A DNA stretch of 64,000 bases from Clostridia bacterium (GTDB lineage Bacteria > Bacillota > Clostridia > Christensenellales > Aristaeellaceae). This document shows, piece after piece, positions 1 to 7,374 of the stretch. The DNA is taken from positions 1-64,000 of the forward strand of contig JAFUTW010000037.1 in assembly GCA_017484085.1 (NCBI GenBank), given 5' to 3'. Positions within the stretch are counted from its first letter, which is position 1. Each line of letters opens with the position of its first letter. The notes under the pieces were generated by a model. It was not told where the DNA came from. It saw nothing but the letters and a program-made list of their open reading frames with translations, and made no database searches. The translations under genes and the position numbers were made by a program.

Positions 1-1
1 G

Positions 2-124
2 CCCACACCGACGCCGACGCCCACACCGACGCCGACGCCCACACCGACGCCGACGCCCACACCGACACCGACGCCTACACCTACACCGACGCCGACGCCG
101 ACGCCCACGCCGAGCCCGACGCCT
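2..124 (+). repeat. Pro-Thr codon tandem repeat
   Basis: An 18-nt unit (six alternating Pro/Thr codons beginning ccc aca) is repeated exactly three times at 2-55 and continues as degenerate CCN/ACN codons to about 124. It encodes an uninterrupted Pro-Thr linker of about 40 residues in the frame of the following gene. It is a coding low-complexity repeat, and it starts before the window. Confidence 0.93.
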
Positions 125-1798
125 TACATTGCACTCAAGGCTGCCGCGGCGGAGGACACAGTGCCTGAGAAGACGATCAAGAGCACTGCGGTGGCAGTCG
201 GGGGAGCGGACCAGGAAGGGTTTACCGGACAGACTATCAGCATGGGCGATCCGGCTGCCTACGGCGCCAATTACGGTATGCTCACCTTCCGCGGCGGTCC
301 GCTTCGCCAGAACGGTGCCTACGGAAAGGTTTCCATCGCGAGCGAATTGCTGAACGCAGAGCAGGAAGGCGCGACCCTGCAGCCGAAGCTGAAGCTGGGC
401 CGTTCGGCAAGGACGCTTCGTCTCGCCGACGGAAGCACGGGATTTGGCTTTGGCAGCCAGCCGGTCATCGTCAAGTGGCCGAAGGTCATCCGCGAGATGA
501 TGGACATCTATCCTGCCTTCGTGACGACCGCCGAGGGGAAGAGCCCCATGAAGGAGGTCATCATCCCGGCCAGCGACGGACAGATTTACTTCTACGATCT
601 GGAGTCCCAGTCACCCTCCCGCGATACGATCAACGTGGGCATGTCCATGGACGTGTCGGCCAGCATCAGCCCCTACGGCTATCCGCTGCTGTATGTCGGC
701 CAAACCTCCGGCACGATGACGGTGGTGTACAGTGCGAACTCCACGGAGCTGAACGACAACTCCAAACAGTCCAAGCAGACCGTCAAGGGCAATACGGGCA
801 TGAGGATCTACAGCCTGCTGGATCACTCGCTCGCCGGCTTTGAGACGACACTGAACCTTGCGGCGCCGTATGCTTCCAACACGGAGGTTTACACCTCGCC
901 GCTGGTCTACGTCGATCCGCAGACGCATGAGGACACGCTGCTCTATACCACGGCATCCGGCATGTTCTACACGCTTCCGCTGGGCACACAGTTCGATCTT
1001 CAGAACAAGACGGTCAGCGTCAACCCCGCGGATACGGCCTATCATTACAAGACCAAGCTGAAGGCCGATCCCAAGCTGGGGATGCGCGCCAGCATAGCGG
1101 CATACGGCGATTACGCCTACATCGGAGATATGGGCGGCCTGCTCCAGTGCGTCGACATGAACACGCTCCAGCCTGTATGGGCGAAGAACCTTGGCGAGAG
1201 CATCGTATCGACCCCTGCGCTTGAAGTGGACGGCGACAACGTGTGGCTCTACACGGGCACGGTCCTCAACATCACAAAGAGGAGTGCGGCCATTCACATG
1301 ATGAAGCTGAACGCGCTGACCGGTGAAACCGTATGGGATGTCACAACGGATCTGAAAGGCCAGTTTGAAAGCAAGACGGCCAAGACGGGGCTTTATGCCG
1401 GCGTACAGGCGTCGCCCATCGTCGGTGCAGGCGATATCGACGACATGGTGATCTTCAACGTCAACCGCCTGCAGGTCGAAAAGAAGGTCAACAGCGCTGT
1501 GCTCTACGGCCTGGACAAGACGACCGGCGAGACGCTGTGGCAGCAGATCCTGGATGCTGAATCCGTCTCCTCTCCGATTGCCCTCTACCGTAAAGACAAC
1601 GGACAGTCTTATATCGTCCTGGGAGACGATAACGGCACGCTGCGCGTCATGGACGGCTATAACGGCACGACGCTGCATACGCTGAACCTGGGCGGCCCGA
1701 TCCAGGCGTCCCCTGCGGCATATGAAAACCATATCGTCGTGGGGAACACGACGGGACAGGTTTTCTTCGTGGATCTGGATTTTGAGGCTTCGCGTTAA
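2..1798 (+). CDS. Beta-propeller (PQQ-like repeat) surface protein, 5' partial
   Basis: The open frame enters from the left edge through a (PT)n linker, so the N-terminus is missing; 598 codons are visible. After the linker come repeated blade-like segments with aromatic/Asp motifs such as YFYDLES, VDMNTLQPVW, KLNALTGETVW, YGLDKTTGETLW and VFFVDLD, typical of PQQ/pyrrolo-quinoline-like beta-propellers. Such domains usually bind ligands or act as scaffolds outside the cell. The Pro-Thr stalk suggests an exported, wall-spanning protein, with any signal peptide lying outside the window. An internal GTG at 161 is not a convincing start because the frame stays open upstream. A strong terminator follows. 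The exact function is unknown. Confidence 0.85.
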   Translation, partial: PTPTPTPTPTPTPTPTPTPTPTPTPTPTPTPTPTPTPSPTPYIALKAAAAEDTVPEKTIKSTAVAVGGADQEGFTGQTISMGDPAAYGANYGMLTFRGGPLRQNGAYGKVSIASELLNAEQEGATLQPKLKLGRSARTLRLADGSTGFGFGSQPVIVKWPKVIREMMDIYPAFVTTAEGKSPMKEVIIPASDGQIYFYDLESQSPSRDTINVGMSMDVSASISPYGYPLLYVGQTSGTMTVVYSANSTELNDNSKQSKQTVKGNTGMRIYSLLDHSLAGFETTLNLAAPYASNTEVYTSPLVYVDPQTHEDTLLYTTASGMFYTLPLGTQFDLQNKTVSVNPADTAYHYKTKLKADPKLGMRASIAAYGDYAYIGDMGGLLQCVDMNTLQPVWAKNLGESIVSTPALEVDGDNVWLYTGTVLNITKRSAAIHMMKLNALTGETVWDVTTDLKGQFESKTAKTGLYAGVQASPIVGAGDIDDMVIFNVNRLQVEKKVNSAVLYGLDKTTGETLWQQILDAESVSSPIALYRKDNGQSYIVLGDDNGTLRVMDGYNGTTLHTLNLGGPIQASPAAYENHIVVGNTTGQVFFVDLDFEASR

Positions 1799-1806
1799 AG
1801 GACTGC

Positions 1807-1839
1807 AAAGCGCCGCTGCCCTGTGGCAGCGGCGCTTTT
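1807..1839 (+). terminator. Rho-independent terminator after propeller gene
   Basis: A 14-bp perfect stem (aaagcgccgctgcc at 1807-1820, complement at 1825-1838) with a CTGT loop closes in a short T run. It lies 9 bases after the stop codon. Confidence 0.88.
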
Positions 1840-1861
1840 AAATGAAAGGGGAGAGATTGCC

Positions 1862-3355
1862 ATGGAAAGCTATATCATCGCGCTGGATCAGGGTACGACC
1901 AGTTCACGGGCTGTTGTGTTTGACGACCGTGCCCGGGTCATCGCCATCAAGAGCTACGAGTTTCCGCAGATCTATCCGCAGCCCGGCTGGGTGGAGCACG
2001 ATCCCTCTTCGATCCTGAACAGCCAGATCGACGCGCTGCGCGAGGCGGTCCGCATCAGCGGGATCCCGGTGGAGCGCATCGCGGCGATCGGCATCACGAA
2101 TCAGCGTGAAACGACGCTCCTGTGGGACAGGAAGACGGGCGAGCCGGTTTATAACGCCATCGTGTGGCAATGCCGCAGGACCGCGCCGATCGTCCGCTGG
2201 CTGTGCGACGAGGGGCTGGAGTCTCACATAAGGGAAGTCACGGGGCTTGTGCCCGATGCGTATTTCTCAGGCAGCAAGCTGAGCTGGCTGCTCGACCAGC
2301 CCGGCCTGCGGGAGCGCGCTGAACGGGGAGAGCTCTGTTTCGGCACGGTGGACAGCTACCTGGCCTGGAACATCGTGAAAGGGCGCCCACATGTGACGGA
2401 CGCGACGAACGCCAGCCGGACGATGCTCTACGACATCCGCCGGAATGAGTGGGATGAGGAGATGCTCTCGGCGCTTCGCATACCGAAAGCACTGCTGCCG
2501 CAGGTGGTGGACACCTCGGAGATCGTCGGTATGCTGGATGCCGATATCCTGGGCCGGGAGATCCCGGTCGCCGCGCTGTCGGGCGACCAGCACAGCGCGC
2601 TGTTTGGACAGGGCTGCTTTGACTCAGGCATGATGAAGAACACCTACGGAACCGGATGTTTCCTGCTGCAGAACACGGGCGACACGCCGGTGCGCAGCCG
2701 CAACGGCCTGGTGACGACCATCGGATGGCGCATCGGCGGAAAGACGACCTATGCTTTGGAAGGAAGCGTCTTCGTCGGCGGGGCGGTCGTGCAGTGGCTG
2801 AGGGACGAGATGCGCCTCATCGACAGGGCCTCCGAGACGGAGACCATCGCCCGTTCCGTAACGGACTCCAACGGGGTCTACATCGTTCCGACCTTCACGG
2901 GGCTCGGCGCACCTTATTGGGATATGTACAGCCGCGGAACCATCGTGGGGCTGACCAGAGGCGCGGGGCGCGCGCACATCGTCCGCGCCGCGCTGGAATC
3001 GATCGCGTATCAGTCAGCGGATCTGGTGCATGCGATGGCGGAGGATTGCGGATATGCGCCCACGGAGCTGCGCGTGGACGGCGGTGCCAGCGCCAACCAT
3101 TTCCTCATGCAGTTCCAGGCGGATATCCTGGGCTGCGAGGTCATCCGGCCGGCCGTTATCGAAACCACGGCGCTGGGCGCTGCGCTGCTGGCGGGCCTGG
3201 CAACAGGCGTCTGGAAGGACCAGGAAGAGATCCGCAGCATCTGGCGGGAGGACGTAAGGCTGCAGCCCGCGATGGGGCAGGAGCAGCGCAGCCGCCTTCT
3301 GCATGGCTGGCACAAGGCCGTGGAGCGGAGCATGCACTGGGTGGAACCGGACTGA
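1862..3355 (+). CDS. glpK: Glycerol kinase
   Basis: GlpK phosphorylates glycerol with ATP to sn-glycerol 3-phosphate in the cytoplasm, feeding glycolysis, phospholipids or teichoic acids. The 497-residue product has the usual FGGY-kinase length. It opens with the nucleotide-binding segment LDQGTTSSRA and also carries NQRETT, GDQHSALFGQ, YGTGCFLL and the C-terminal signature region DGGASANHFLMQFQ. ATG 1862 is chosen because AAGGGGAG lies at 1846-1853. Upstream in-frame codons fall within the preceding terminator. No glpF or glpD lies next to it. A permease gene follows with its own probable promoter. Confidence 0.96.
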   Translation: MESYIIALDQGTTSSRAVVFDDRARVIAIKSYEFPQIYPQPGWVEHDPSSILNSQIDALREAVRISGIPVERIAAIGITNQRETTLLWDRKTGEPVYNAIVWQCRRTAPIVRWLCDEGLESHIREVTGLVPDAYFSGSKLSWLLDQPGLRERAERGELCFGTVDSYLAWNIVKGRPHVTDATNASRTMLYDIRRNEWDEEMLSALRIPKALLPQVVDTSEIVGMLDADILGREIPVAALSGDQHSALFGQGCFDSGMMKNTYGTGCFLLQNTGDTPVRSRNGLVTTIGWRIGGKTTYALEGSVFVGGAVVQWLRDEMRLIDRASETETIARSVTDSNGVYIVPTFTGLGAPYWDMYSRGTIVGLTRGAGRAHIVRAALESIAYQSADLVHAMAEDCGYAPTELRVDGGASANHFLMQFQADILGCEVIRPAVIETTALGAALLAGLATGVWKDQEEIRSIWREDVRLQPAMGQEQRSRLLHGWHKAVERSMHWVEPD

Positions 3356-3364
3356 GAGATGCGC

Positions 3365-3393
3365 TTGCGAACCCCGCACAACTGTGATAGACT
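3365..3393 (+). promoter_or_regulatory. Probable sigma-A promoter, extended -10
   Basis: TTGCGA (3365-3370), 17 bp, TAGACT (3388-3393), with a TG dinucleotide at 3385-3386 that makes an extended -10. It lies directly after the glpK stop and 35 bases before the permease start. Confidence 0.55.
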
Positions 3394-3427
3394 GGGGCTT
3401 GCAAATCCAATTCAGGGGGGAACCTGT

Positions 3428-4195
3428 TTGCTGAAAAAAATCAAACAGTACCGTTTCATGTTTTCGGAGCTGGTGAAGCGGGACTTTAAAAAGAAGTACA
3501 AGCGTACCGTGCTCGGTATGGGATGGAGCATGCTCTCACCGCTTCTGCACCTGCTGGTCATGAAGATCGTCTTTACGCAGTTTTTCGGCCGCAATACGCC
3601 GCATTATACGACCTATCTGTTCGCGGGCAACCTGTTCTTCTCGTTTTTCAGGGAATCCACGAACGGCGGCAAGGACGCGCTGATCTCCAACAGGGATCTC
3701 ATCCTCAAGATCAACATCCCCAAGTATCTTTTCCTGCTGAGCAAAAACGTCTCCGCGCTCATCAATTTCGGGCTGACGCTCATCGTCTTCTTTATCTTCG
3801 TCGCGCTGGATGGGATACCGTTCTCGCCGAAGTTCATCGCGATCCTCTATCCGGTCGTGTGTCTGGTGTTTATCAACATCGGCGTCGGCCTGGTGCTGTC
3901 CGCGCTGAACGTGTTTTTCCGTGACATCGGTTATCTGTATGATATCTTCACGCAGCTGCTGATGTACATGTCTGCGATCTTTTACAAGGTGGACGCTTAT
4001 CCGGCCAGCGTGCAGCGGCTTTTCCTCATCAACCCCGTCTACGACTGCATCAAGTATGTGCGCGTCGTGGTGCTGGAGGGCAACATACCGTCCCTGCAGT
4101 ACCACGTGCTGATGCTTGCTTATGCATGTGTCTTCCTCGTCGCCGGGTGTGTGCTTTACAAGAAGATGAACCACCGCTTTGTCTATTACCTGTGA
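3428..4195 (+). CDS. ABC-2 type polysaccharide-export permease (TagG/Wzm-like)
   Basis: This is a membrane-spanning subunit of an ABC exporter for cell-surface polymers (teichoic acid, O-antigen or capsule type). The 255-residue product starts with a basic cytoplasmic segment containing ELVKRDFKKKYKRTVLGMGW, a hallmark of this family, followed by about six hydrophobic spans. TTG 3428 is chosen because AGGGGGGAAC sits 7 bases upstream; longer in-frame starts run across the promoter. The cognate ATPase normally lies next to it but is absent: the gene is followed by a terminator and an AT-rich gap. The substrate cannot be told from the sequence. Confidence 0.86.
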   Translation: MLKKIKQYRFMFSELVKRDFKKKYKRTVLGMGWSMLSPLLHLLVMKIVFTQFFGRNTPHYTTYLFAGNLFFSFFRESTNGGKDALISNRDLILKINIPKYLFLLSKNVSALINFGLTLIVFFIFVALDGIPFSPKFIAILYPVVCLVFINIGVGLVLSALNVFFRDIGYLYDIFTQLLMYMSAIFYKVDAYPASVQRLFLINPVYDCIKYVRVVVLEGNIPSLQYHVLMLAYACVFLVAGCVLYKKMNHRFVYYL

Positions 4196-4228
4196 GAAAG
4201 CGGCGGCAGCCCTGACAGTATATACAGT

Positions 4229-4254
4229 AATCAGCCTCCTTCGGGGGCTGATTT
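4229..4254 (+). terminator. Terminator after ABC permease
   Basis: Stem AATCAGCCTCC / GGGGGCTGATT around a TTC loop, followed by a short T run, 33 bases after the permease stop. Confidence 0.8.
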
Positions 4255-4449
4255 ATGATATGTAATAAAGTATACTTTATTTCTTCTTCGTGCGTGGATC
4301 CATTTTCTGGACAAAATGCTTCTATTTGAAATCAGTTGATATTATAACACATCTGAAATGTGCTTTCAACCATACTACATACTTTAAGTTATGCTTTTTG
4401 ATCGCTTCTCTTGTTCAAATTACAAAACATTACAATATGCTCTTTTTCT
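4255..4449 (+). other. AT-rich intergenic stretch, no gene seen
   Basis: About 195 bases that are far richer in A+T than the surroundings. A 60-codon open frame at 4290-4472 has no Shine-Dalgarno sequence, is full of Phe/Tyr/Ile/His and runs through the next promoter, so it is not called. Nothing else is recognised here. Confidence 0.6.
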
Positions 4450-4478
4450 TTGTCACATTATATGATATATGATATAAT
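4450..4478 (+). promoter_or_regulatory. Near-consensus sigma-A promoter of TetR-type gene
   Basis: TTGTCA (4450-4455), exactly 17 bp, TATAAT (4473-4478). The start codon of the regulator follows 46 bases downstream, with a clear ribosome-binding site. Confidence 0.85.
4458..4477. promoter_or_regulatory. Palindrome overlapping the -10, candidate operator
   Basis: TTATATGATA / TATGATATAA is a 20-bp inverted repeat matching at all positions except one symmetric G-G pair (4464/4471). It covers the spacer and most of the -10 of the TetR-type gene's promoter, where an autorepressor would bind. The sequence is AT-only apart from the two G, so chance symmetry is possible. Confidence 0.45.
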
Positions 4479-4523
4479 AAAGTGAATATTAAATGACAAG
4501 AAATACAGGAAAGGGGTGCCGTT

Positions 4524-5075
4524 ATGCCACAGAAACAGAGAGTTACACCGGAGATCATTTTGGACAGTTCCTTTAGACTTTTCCGCCGGGAGGGAATGGA
4601 CAGCATCAACGCCCGCTCGATCGCCCGCGAAACAAAGTGTTCCACACAGCCGGTGTTCAGCTGCTTTGCCAACCTCGGCCTCATCAAGGATGAACTGGAG
4701 CTGCGCGCCGTTCAGCTCTTCCGGGATGCGCTTGAACCGGCCCTGGGTTCCGGACAGACGCTGCTGGACGGGTGCTGCGCTTATCTGCGGTTTGCGGAAG
4801 CGGACGCGAAGACGTTTCTGCACCTTTTTGTGCAGACGCACCTGGGTATGGAGGTGCTCTTCGGAGCGGACGGCCTGTATCCGAAACTGCTGGAGAAGAC
4901 GGCGGAGCAGGAGAAGCTGGAGAGTGACAGAGCCAAGGAGATGACGGACGCGGTCTGCCTGTACGCGAACGGCCTGGCGTACATCCTTGCCGCAAAGACG
5001 ACGGATATGTCCGCGGATGAAGCGTGCAGGCGGCTTTCGGCCATGCTGGATGTGACGCGGGCGCGGCTGGCATAA
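4524..5075 (+). CDS. TetR/AcrR-type transcriptional regulator
   Basis: The 183-residue protein has an N-terminal helix-turn-helix of TetR type (about residues 8-50: ILDSSFRLFRREGMDSINARSIA, then CSTQPVFSCFANLGLIKDEL) and a divergent C-terminal ligand/dimer domain. TetR proteins normally repress their own or neighbouring promoters until they bind a small molecule. The ATG is preceded by AGGAAAGGGG. The gene is monocistronic, with its own strong promoter, a palindrome over the -10 and a terminator after it. The ligand and targets are unknown; the adjacent permease and small-ORF units are candidates only by position. Confidence 0.87.
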   Translation: MPQKQRVTPEIILDSSFRLFRREGMDSINARSIARETKCSTQPVFSCFANLGLIKDELELRAVQLFRDALEPALGSGQTLLDGCCAYLRFAEADAKTFLHLFVQTHLGMEVLFGADGLYPKLLEKTAEQEKLESDRAKEMTDAVCLYANGLAYILAAKTTDMSADEACRRLSAMLDVTRARLA

Positions 5076-5088
5076 AACAAAAGAGACG

Positions 5089-5117
5089 GACTCCGGAGGT
5101 GCTCCGGGGTCTTTTTT
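5089..5117 (+). terminator. Terminator after TetR-type gene
   Basis: Stem GACTCCGGAG / CTCCGGGGTC (one G-T pair), GTG loop, then six T (5112-5117). Confidence 0.88.
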
Positions 5118-5172
5118 ACATAATGGCAATTATGTTTCGAAGATATGAAATTCATTACAAAGCGCGCGATTT

Positions 5173-5202
5173 TTGGACTTTGCCTGCCGAGCCGTTTATA
5201 AT
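5173..5202 (+). promoter_or_regulatory. Strong sigma-A promoter of small ORF
   Basis: TTGGAC (5173-5178), 18 bp, TATAAT (5197-5202), 32 bases upstream of the small ORF's start codon. Confidence 0.8.
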
Positions 5203-5234
5203 AGCCTCAAACGAACTTCAGGGAGGGGCAGGCT

Positions 5235-5363
5235 ATGAACGGGGAGTCGACTGAGACACAAGGTGAAATCCTGGCCGAGGAGGACCGGCGTGAGATCGCT
5301 AACATGGATGCCTATGATTACTTTATGATGCTGATGGAGAGCAGGATCATACAGGTAGCCTGA
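5235..5363 (+). CDS. Solitary 42-residue small protein, unknown
   Basis: The ATG at 5235 follows AGGGAGGGGC and opens a 42-codon frame ending at TGA 5361-5363. The peptide is acidic in its first half (NGESTETQGEILAEEDRRE) and ends in a Met-rich amphipathic segment (YDYFMMLMESRIIQVA). It has a near-consensus promoter upstream and a long terminator hairpin downstream, so it forms a complete one-gene transcription unit between two regulators. No family is recognised and no function is proposed. The alternative is a small RNA whose frame is incidental, but the ribosome-binding site argues for translation. Confidence 0.6.
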   Translation: MNGESTETQGEILAEEDRREIANMDAYDYFMMLMESRIIQVA

Positions 5364-5401
5364 GAAGAGAAGACCCCGGCCGCTGTGCCGGGACCGATTG
5401 G

Positions 5402-5457
5402 AACCCCGAGCGGGCCGAACCGGACGCTGTCCGGATTCGGTTTGCCGGGGTTTTTCT
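5402..5457 (+). terminator. Long terminator hairpin after small ORF
   Basis: An outer stem AACCCCG / CGGGGTT and inner stem CCGAACCGGAC / GTCCGGATTCGG enclose a GCT loop, followed by TTTTTC and more T. A smaller GC hairpin (CCCGGC / GCCGGG) precedes it at about 5374-5391. Confidence 0.85.
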
Positions 5458-5499
5458 TTTTGCGCCGGGGCGGCAGCGGAAGGCCTCCGGGCGGGATGC

Positions 5500-5528
5500 T
5501 TGTCAACGCCGCGGGAATAGGCTATAAT
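5500..5528 (+). promoter_or_regulatory. Near-consensus sigma-A promoter
   Basis: TTGTCA (5500-5505), 17 bp, TATAAT (5523-5528). It sets the start of the next gene at ATG 5563, since earlier ATG codons at 5527 and 5533 lie at or before the likely transcription start. Confidence 0.85.
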
Positions 5529-5562
5529 GACGATGTTTATCGTAAAAAATGGGAGTAGTATC

Positions 5563-6369
5563 ATGTACAGATTGCTTCTGGTTACGGATAAGAGCGAAGT
5601 TCAAAAGCTCTACAGCACCTATGCCGGCTGGACCCTGCAGGGATTTGAGCAGCCCCGCATCGCCGTCAGTGCCCGGGAGGGTATTTCCGCCTTCGCCGAA
5701 CGCCGCTATGACGTCGTTTCCTGTCTGCTGCCGGTAGAAGAGGGGAAGACCTTCTATTCCTATATCCGCGACTACAGCGACACGCTGGGCATGGAAACAG
5801 TGAGGAACGCGGACAGGCTGCAGCGGGAGCTGGCCGGTATCCGCAGGGAACTGATCGCCAGGGATGCCGGCGCGAAAGAAGCTGAATCGCTGGACATGCT
5901 TCGCGCCCGGCAGGAGGAGTTTTTCTGCGGGTTCCTGCGCGGAGAAAGCTATGAAGAAGCAGAACTGATTGAGAAGATCGACGGACTTCAGCTGAAGGGC
6001 CGGGTCGATCCTTCACGGCCTGCCGTCTCTGTTTCATTCCGTATACCGGAGGGCGAGCGCTTCCTGGAGGACGTATGGAAGTACGGCAGGGACCGACTTG
6101 AATACGCACTGAAGAACGTCTTCGAAGCGGAAGACGGGAAGATGCTGTATACCCTTCTGACGCTGAACCCGCACCACATGCGCCTTCTCGGGCTCCCCGA
6201 AGGGCCCTGCAGCGAAACGGAAGCGTATGAGATGATGATCCGGCATCTGAGCGGGGCGAGAAAGACGCTGGCACAGTGTTTTGACATGACGATGATGCTG
6301 AGGCGCGTCAATTCCTATCGGAGCCTCTTTGCCTGCTCTCGGGAGAACGCCTCCCGTAATGCGCACTGA
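5563..6369 (+). CDS. Response-regulator-like protein lacking DNA-binding domain
   Basis: The 268-residue product starts like a receiver domain (MYRLLLVTDKSEVQKL, then YDVVSCLLPVEEG). The acidic pocket is degenerate and Cys54 stands where the phospho-acceptor Asp is expected. After a coiled segment (about 85-115) the middle part, REEFFCGFLRG-like followed by an E-x-L-x-x-x-L spacer region, resembles the central region of YesN-type AraC response regulators. The chain ends with no AraC helix-turn-helix. ATG 5563 has GGGAG 7 bases upstream. It could be a pseudo-regulator that works by protein contact or a decayed AraC regulator. It lies 42 bases before phoH and may be cotranscribed. Confidence 0.55.
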   Translation: MYRLLLVTDKSEVQKLYSTYAGWTLQGFEQPRIAVSAREGISAFAERRYDVVSCLLPVEEGKTFYSYIRDYSDTLGMETVRNADRLQRELAGIRRELIARDAGAKEAESLDMLRARQEEFFCGFLRGESYEEAELIEKIDGLQLKGRVDPSRPAVSVSFRIPEGERFLEDVWKYGRDRLEYALKNVFEAEDGKMLYTLLTLNPHHMRLLGLPEGPCSETEAYEMMIRHLSGARKTLAQCFDMTMMLRRVNSYRSLFACSRENASRNAH

Positions 6370-6411
6370 CCAAAGAAGAGGATTCCGGACAGATGATCGG
6401 GAGGATAATGA

Positions 6412-7371
6412 ATGGCGGAAGGTAAATACGCCTCGGGACTGCTGCAGAACCTTTTCGGCAACGGAGACGAAAACATCAGGCGGCTGGAAGAACTGACCGG
6501 CGTGCATGTCGCTCTGCGTGACGGTGAGATCACGCTGGACGGGGCAAGCCGGGAAGAAGTAAGCGGCGCGGAGGAGATGCTGAGGGCGCTTGTGCATCTC
6601 TGCGATACAGGCTGGAATATCGATCCCACAATGGTGCAGTACGTTGTGAACCTTGCAAAGGAAGGGTCGCTCGACAGGCTTTCGGAGCTGGACCACGCGG
6701 TGGTCGCAACCAGCTTCCGCGGGCGTCAGGTGCGCTGCAGGACGCTGGGACAGCATGCCTACGTCTCGGATATGAAGAACCACACGCTGACCTTCGCGAT
6801 CGGCCCGGCCGGAACCGGCAAGACCTATCTGGCGATGGCGATGGCGGTATCCGCCCTCAAGAACCGGCAGGTGGAGCGCATCGTTCTGACGCGCCCGGCG
6901 GTCGAGGCGGGGGAAAAGCTGGGCTTTCTGCCGGGGGATCTCAACCAGAAGGTCGACCCGTATCTGCGCCCCCTGTTTGATGCGATGTTTGAGCTGCTGG
7001 GGACGGAGACGAGCCTCCGCTATCAGGAAAAAGGGATCATTGAAGTGGCCCCGCTGGCGTACATGAGAGGCCGGACGCTGTCGGATGCGTTCATCATCCT
7101 TGATGAAGCGCAGAACACGACGAGGGAACAGATGAAGATGTTCCTGACGCGCATGGGCTTCCGCTCCAAAATCGTCGTGACGGGGGACCCCAGCCAGGTC
7201 GACCTGCCCAGGGACAAGCGCAGCGGTCTGGATGACGCAGTGGCGGTGCTGGAAGGGGTAAAGGACATAGCCATTTCCAGACTTACCGCGACGGATGTTG
7301 TGAGGCACGAGCTGGTACAGGCCATCGTGCGCGCATATGAAGCCCATGATACGGGCGTGAGAGGGGCGTAA
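6412..7371 (+). CDS. phoH: PhoH-family ATPase
   Basis: PhoH proteins are cytoplasmic ATPases with an RNA-related role in ribosome/RNA metabolism that is not fully defined. The 319-residue protein has an N-terminal KH-like segment followed by the P-loop GPAGTGKTYLA (about 131-141) and Walker B FIILDEAQN (about 226), then TGDPSQVDLP, all family hallmarks. ATG 6412 has GGGAGG 8 bases upstream. The gene heads the conserved phoH-pgpH-ybeY-era block, with only 3 bases to pgpH. Confidence 0.95.
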   Translation: MAEGKYASGLLQNLFGNGDENIRRLEELTGVHVALRDGEITLDGASREEVSGAEEMLRALVHLCDTGWNIDPTMVQYVVNLAKEGSLDRLSELDHAVVATSFRGRQVRCRTLGQHAYVSDMKNHTLTFAIGPAGTGKTYLAMAMAVSALKNRQVERIVLTRPAVEAGEKLGFLPGDLNQKVDPYLRPLFDAMFELLGTETSLRYQEKGIIEVAPLAYMRGRTLSDAFIILDEAQNTTREQMKMFLTRMGFRSKIVVTGDPSQVDLPRDKRSGLDDAVAVLEGVKDIAISRLTATDVVRHELVQAIVRAYEAHDTGVRGA

Positions 7372-7374
7372 AGG

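Noticed and set aside
1-124. Tandem repeat as a CRISPR array
   Set aside because: There are no spacers; the unit is 18 nt of Pro/Thr codons in an open frame.
4290-4472. 60-codon open frame in the AT-rich gap
   Set aside because: It has no Shine-Dalgarno sequence, its Phe/Tyr/Ile/His-rich composition is what random AT-rich DNA would give, and it overlaps the promoter of the TetR-type gene.
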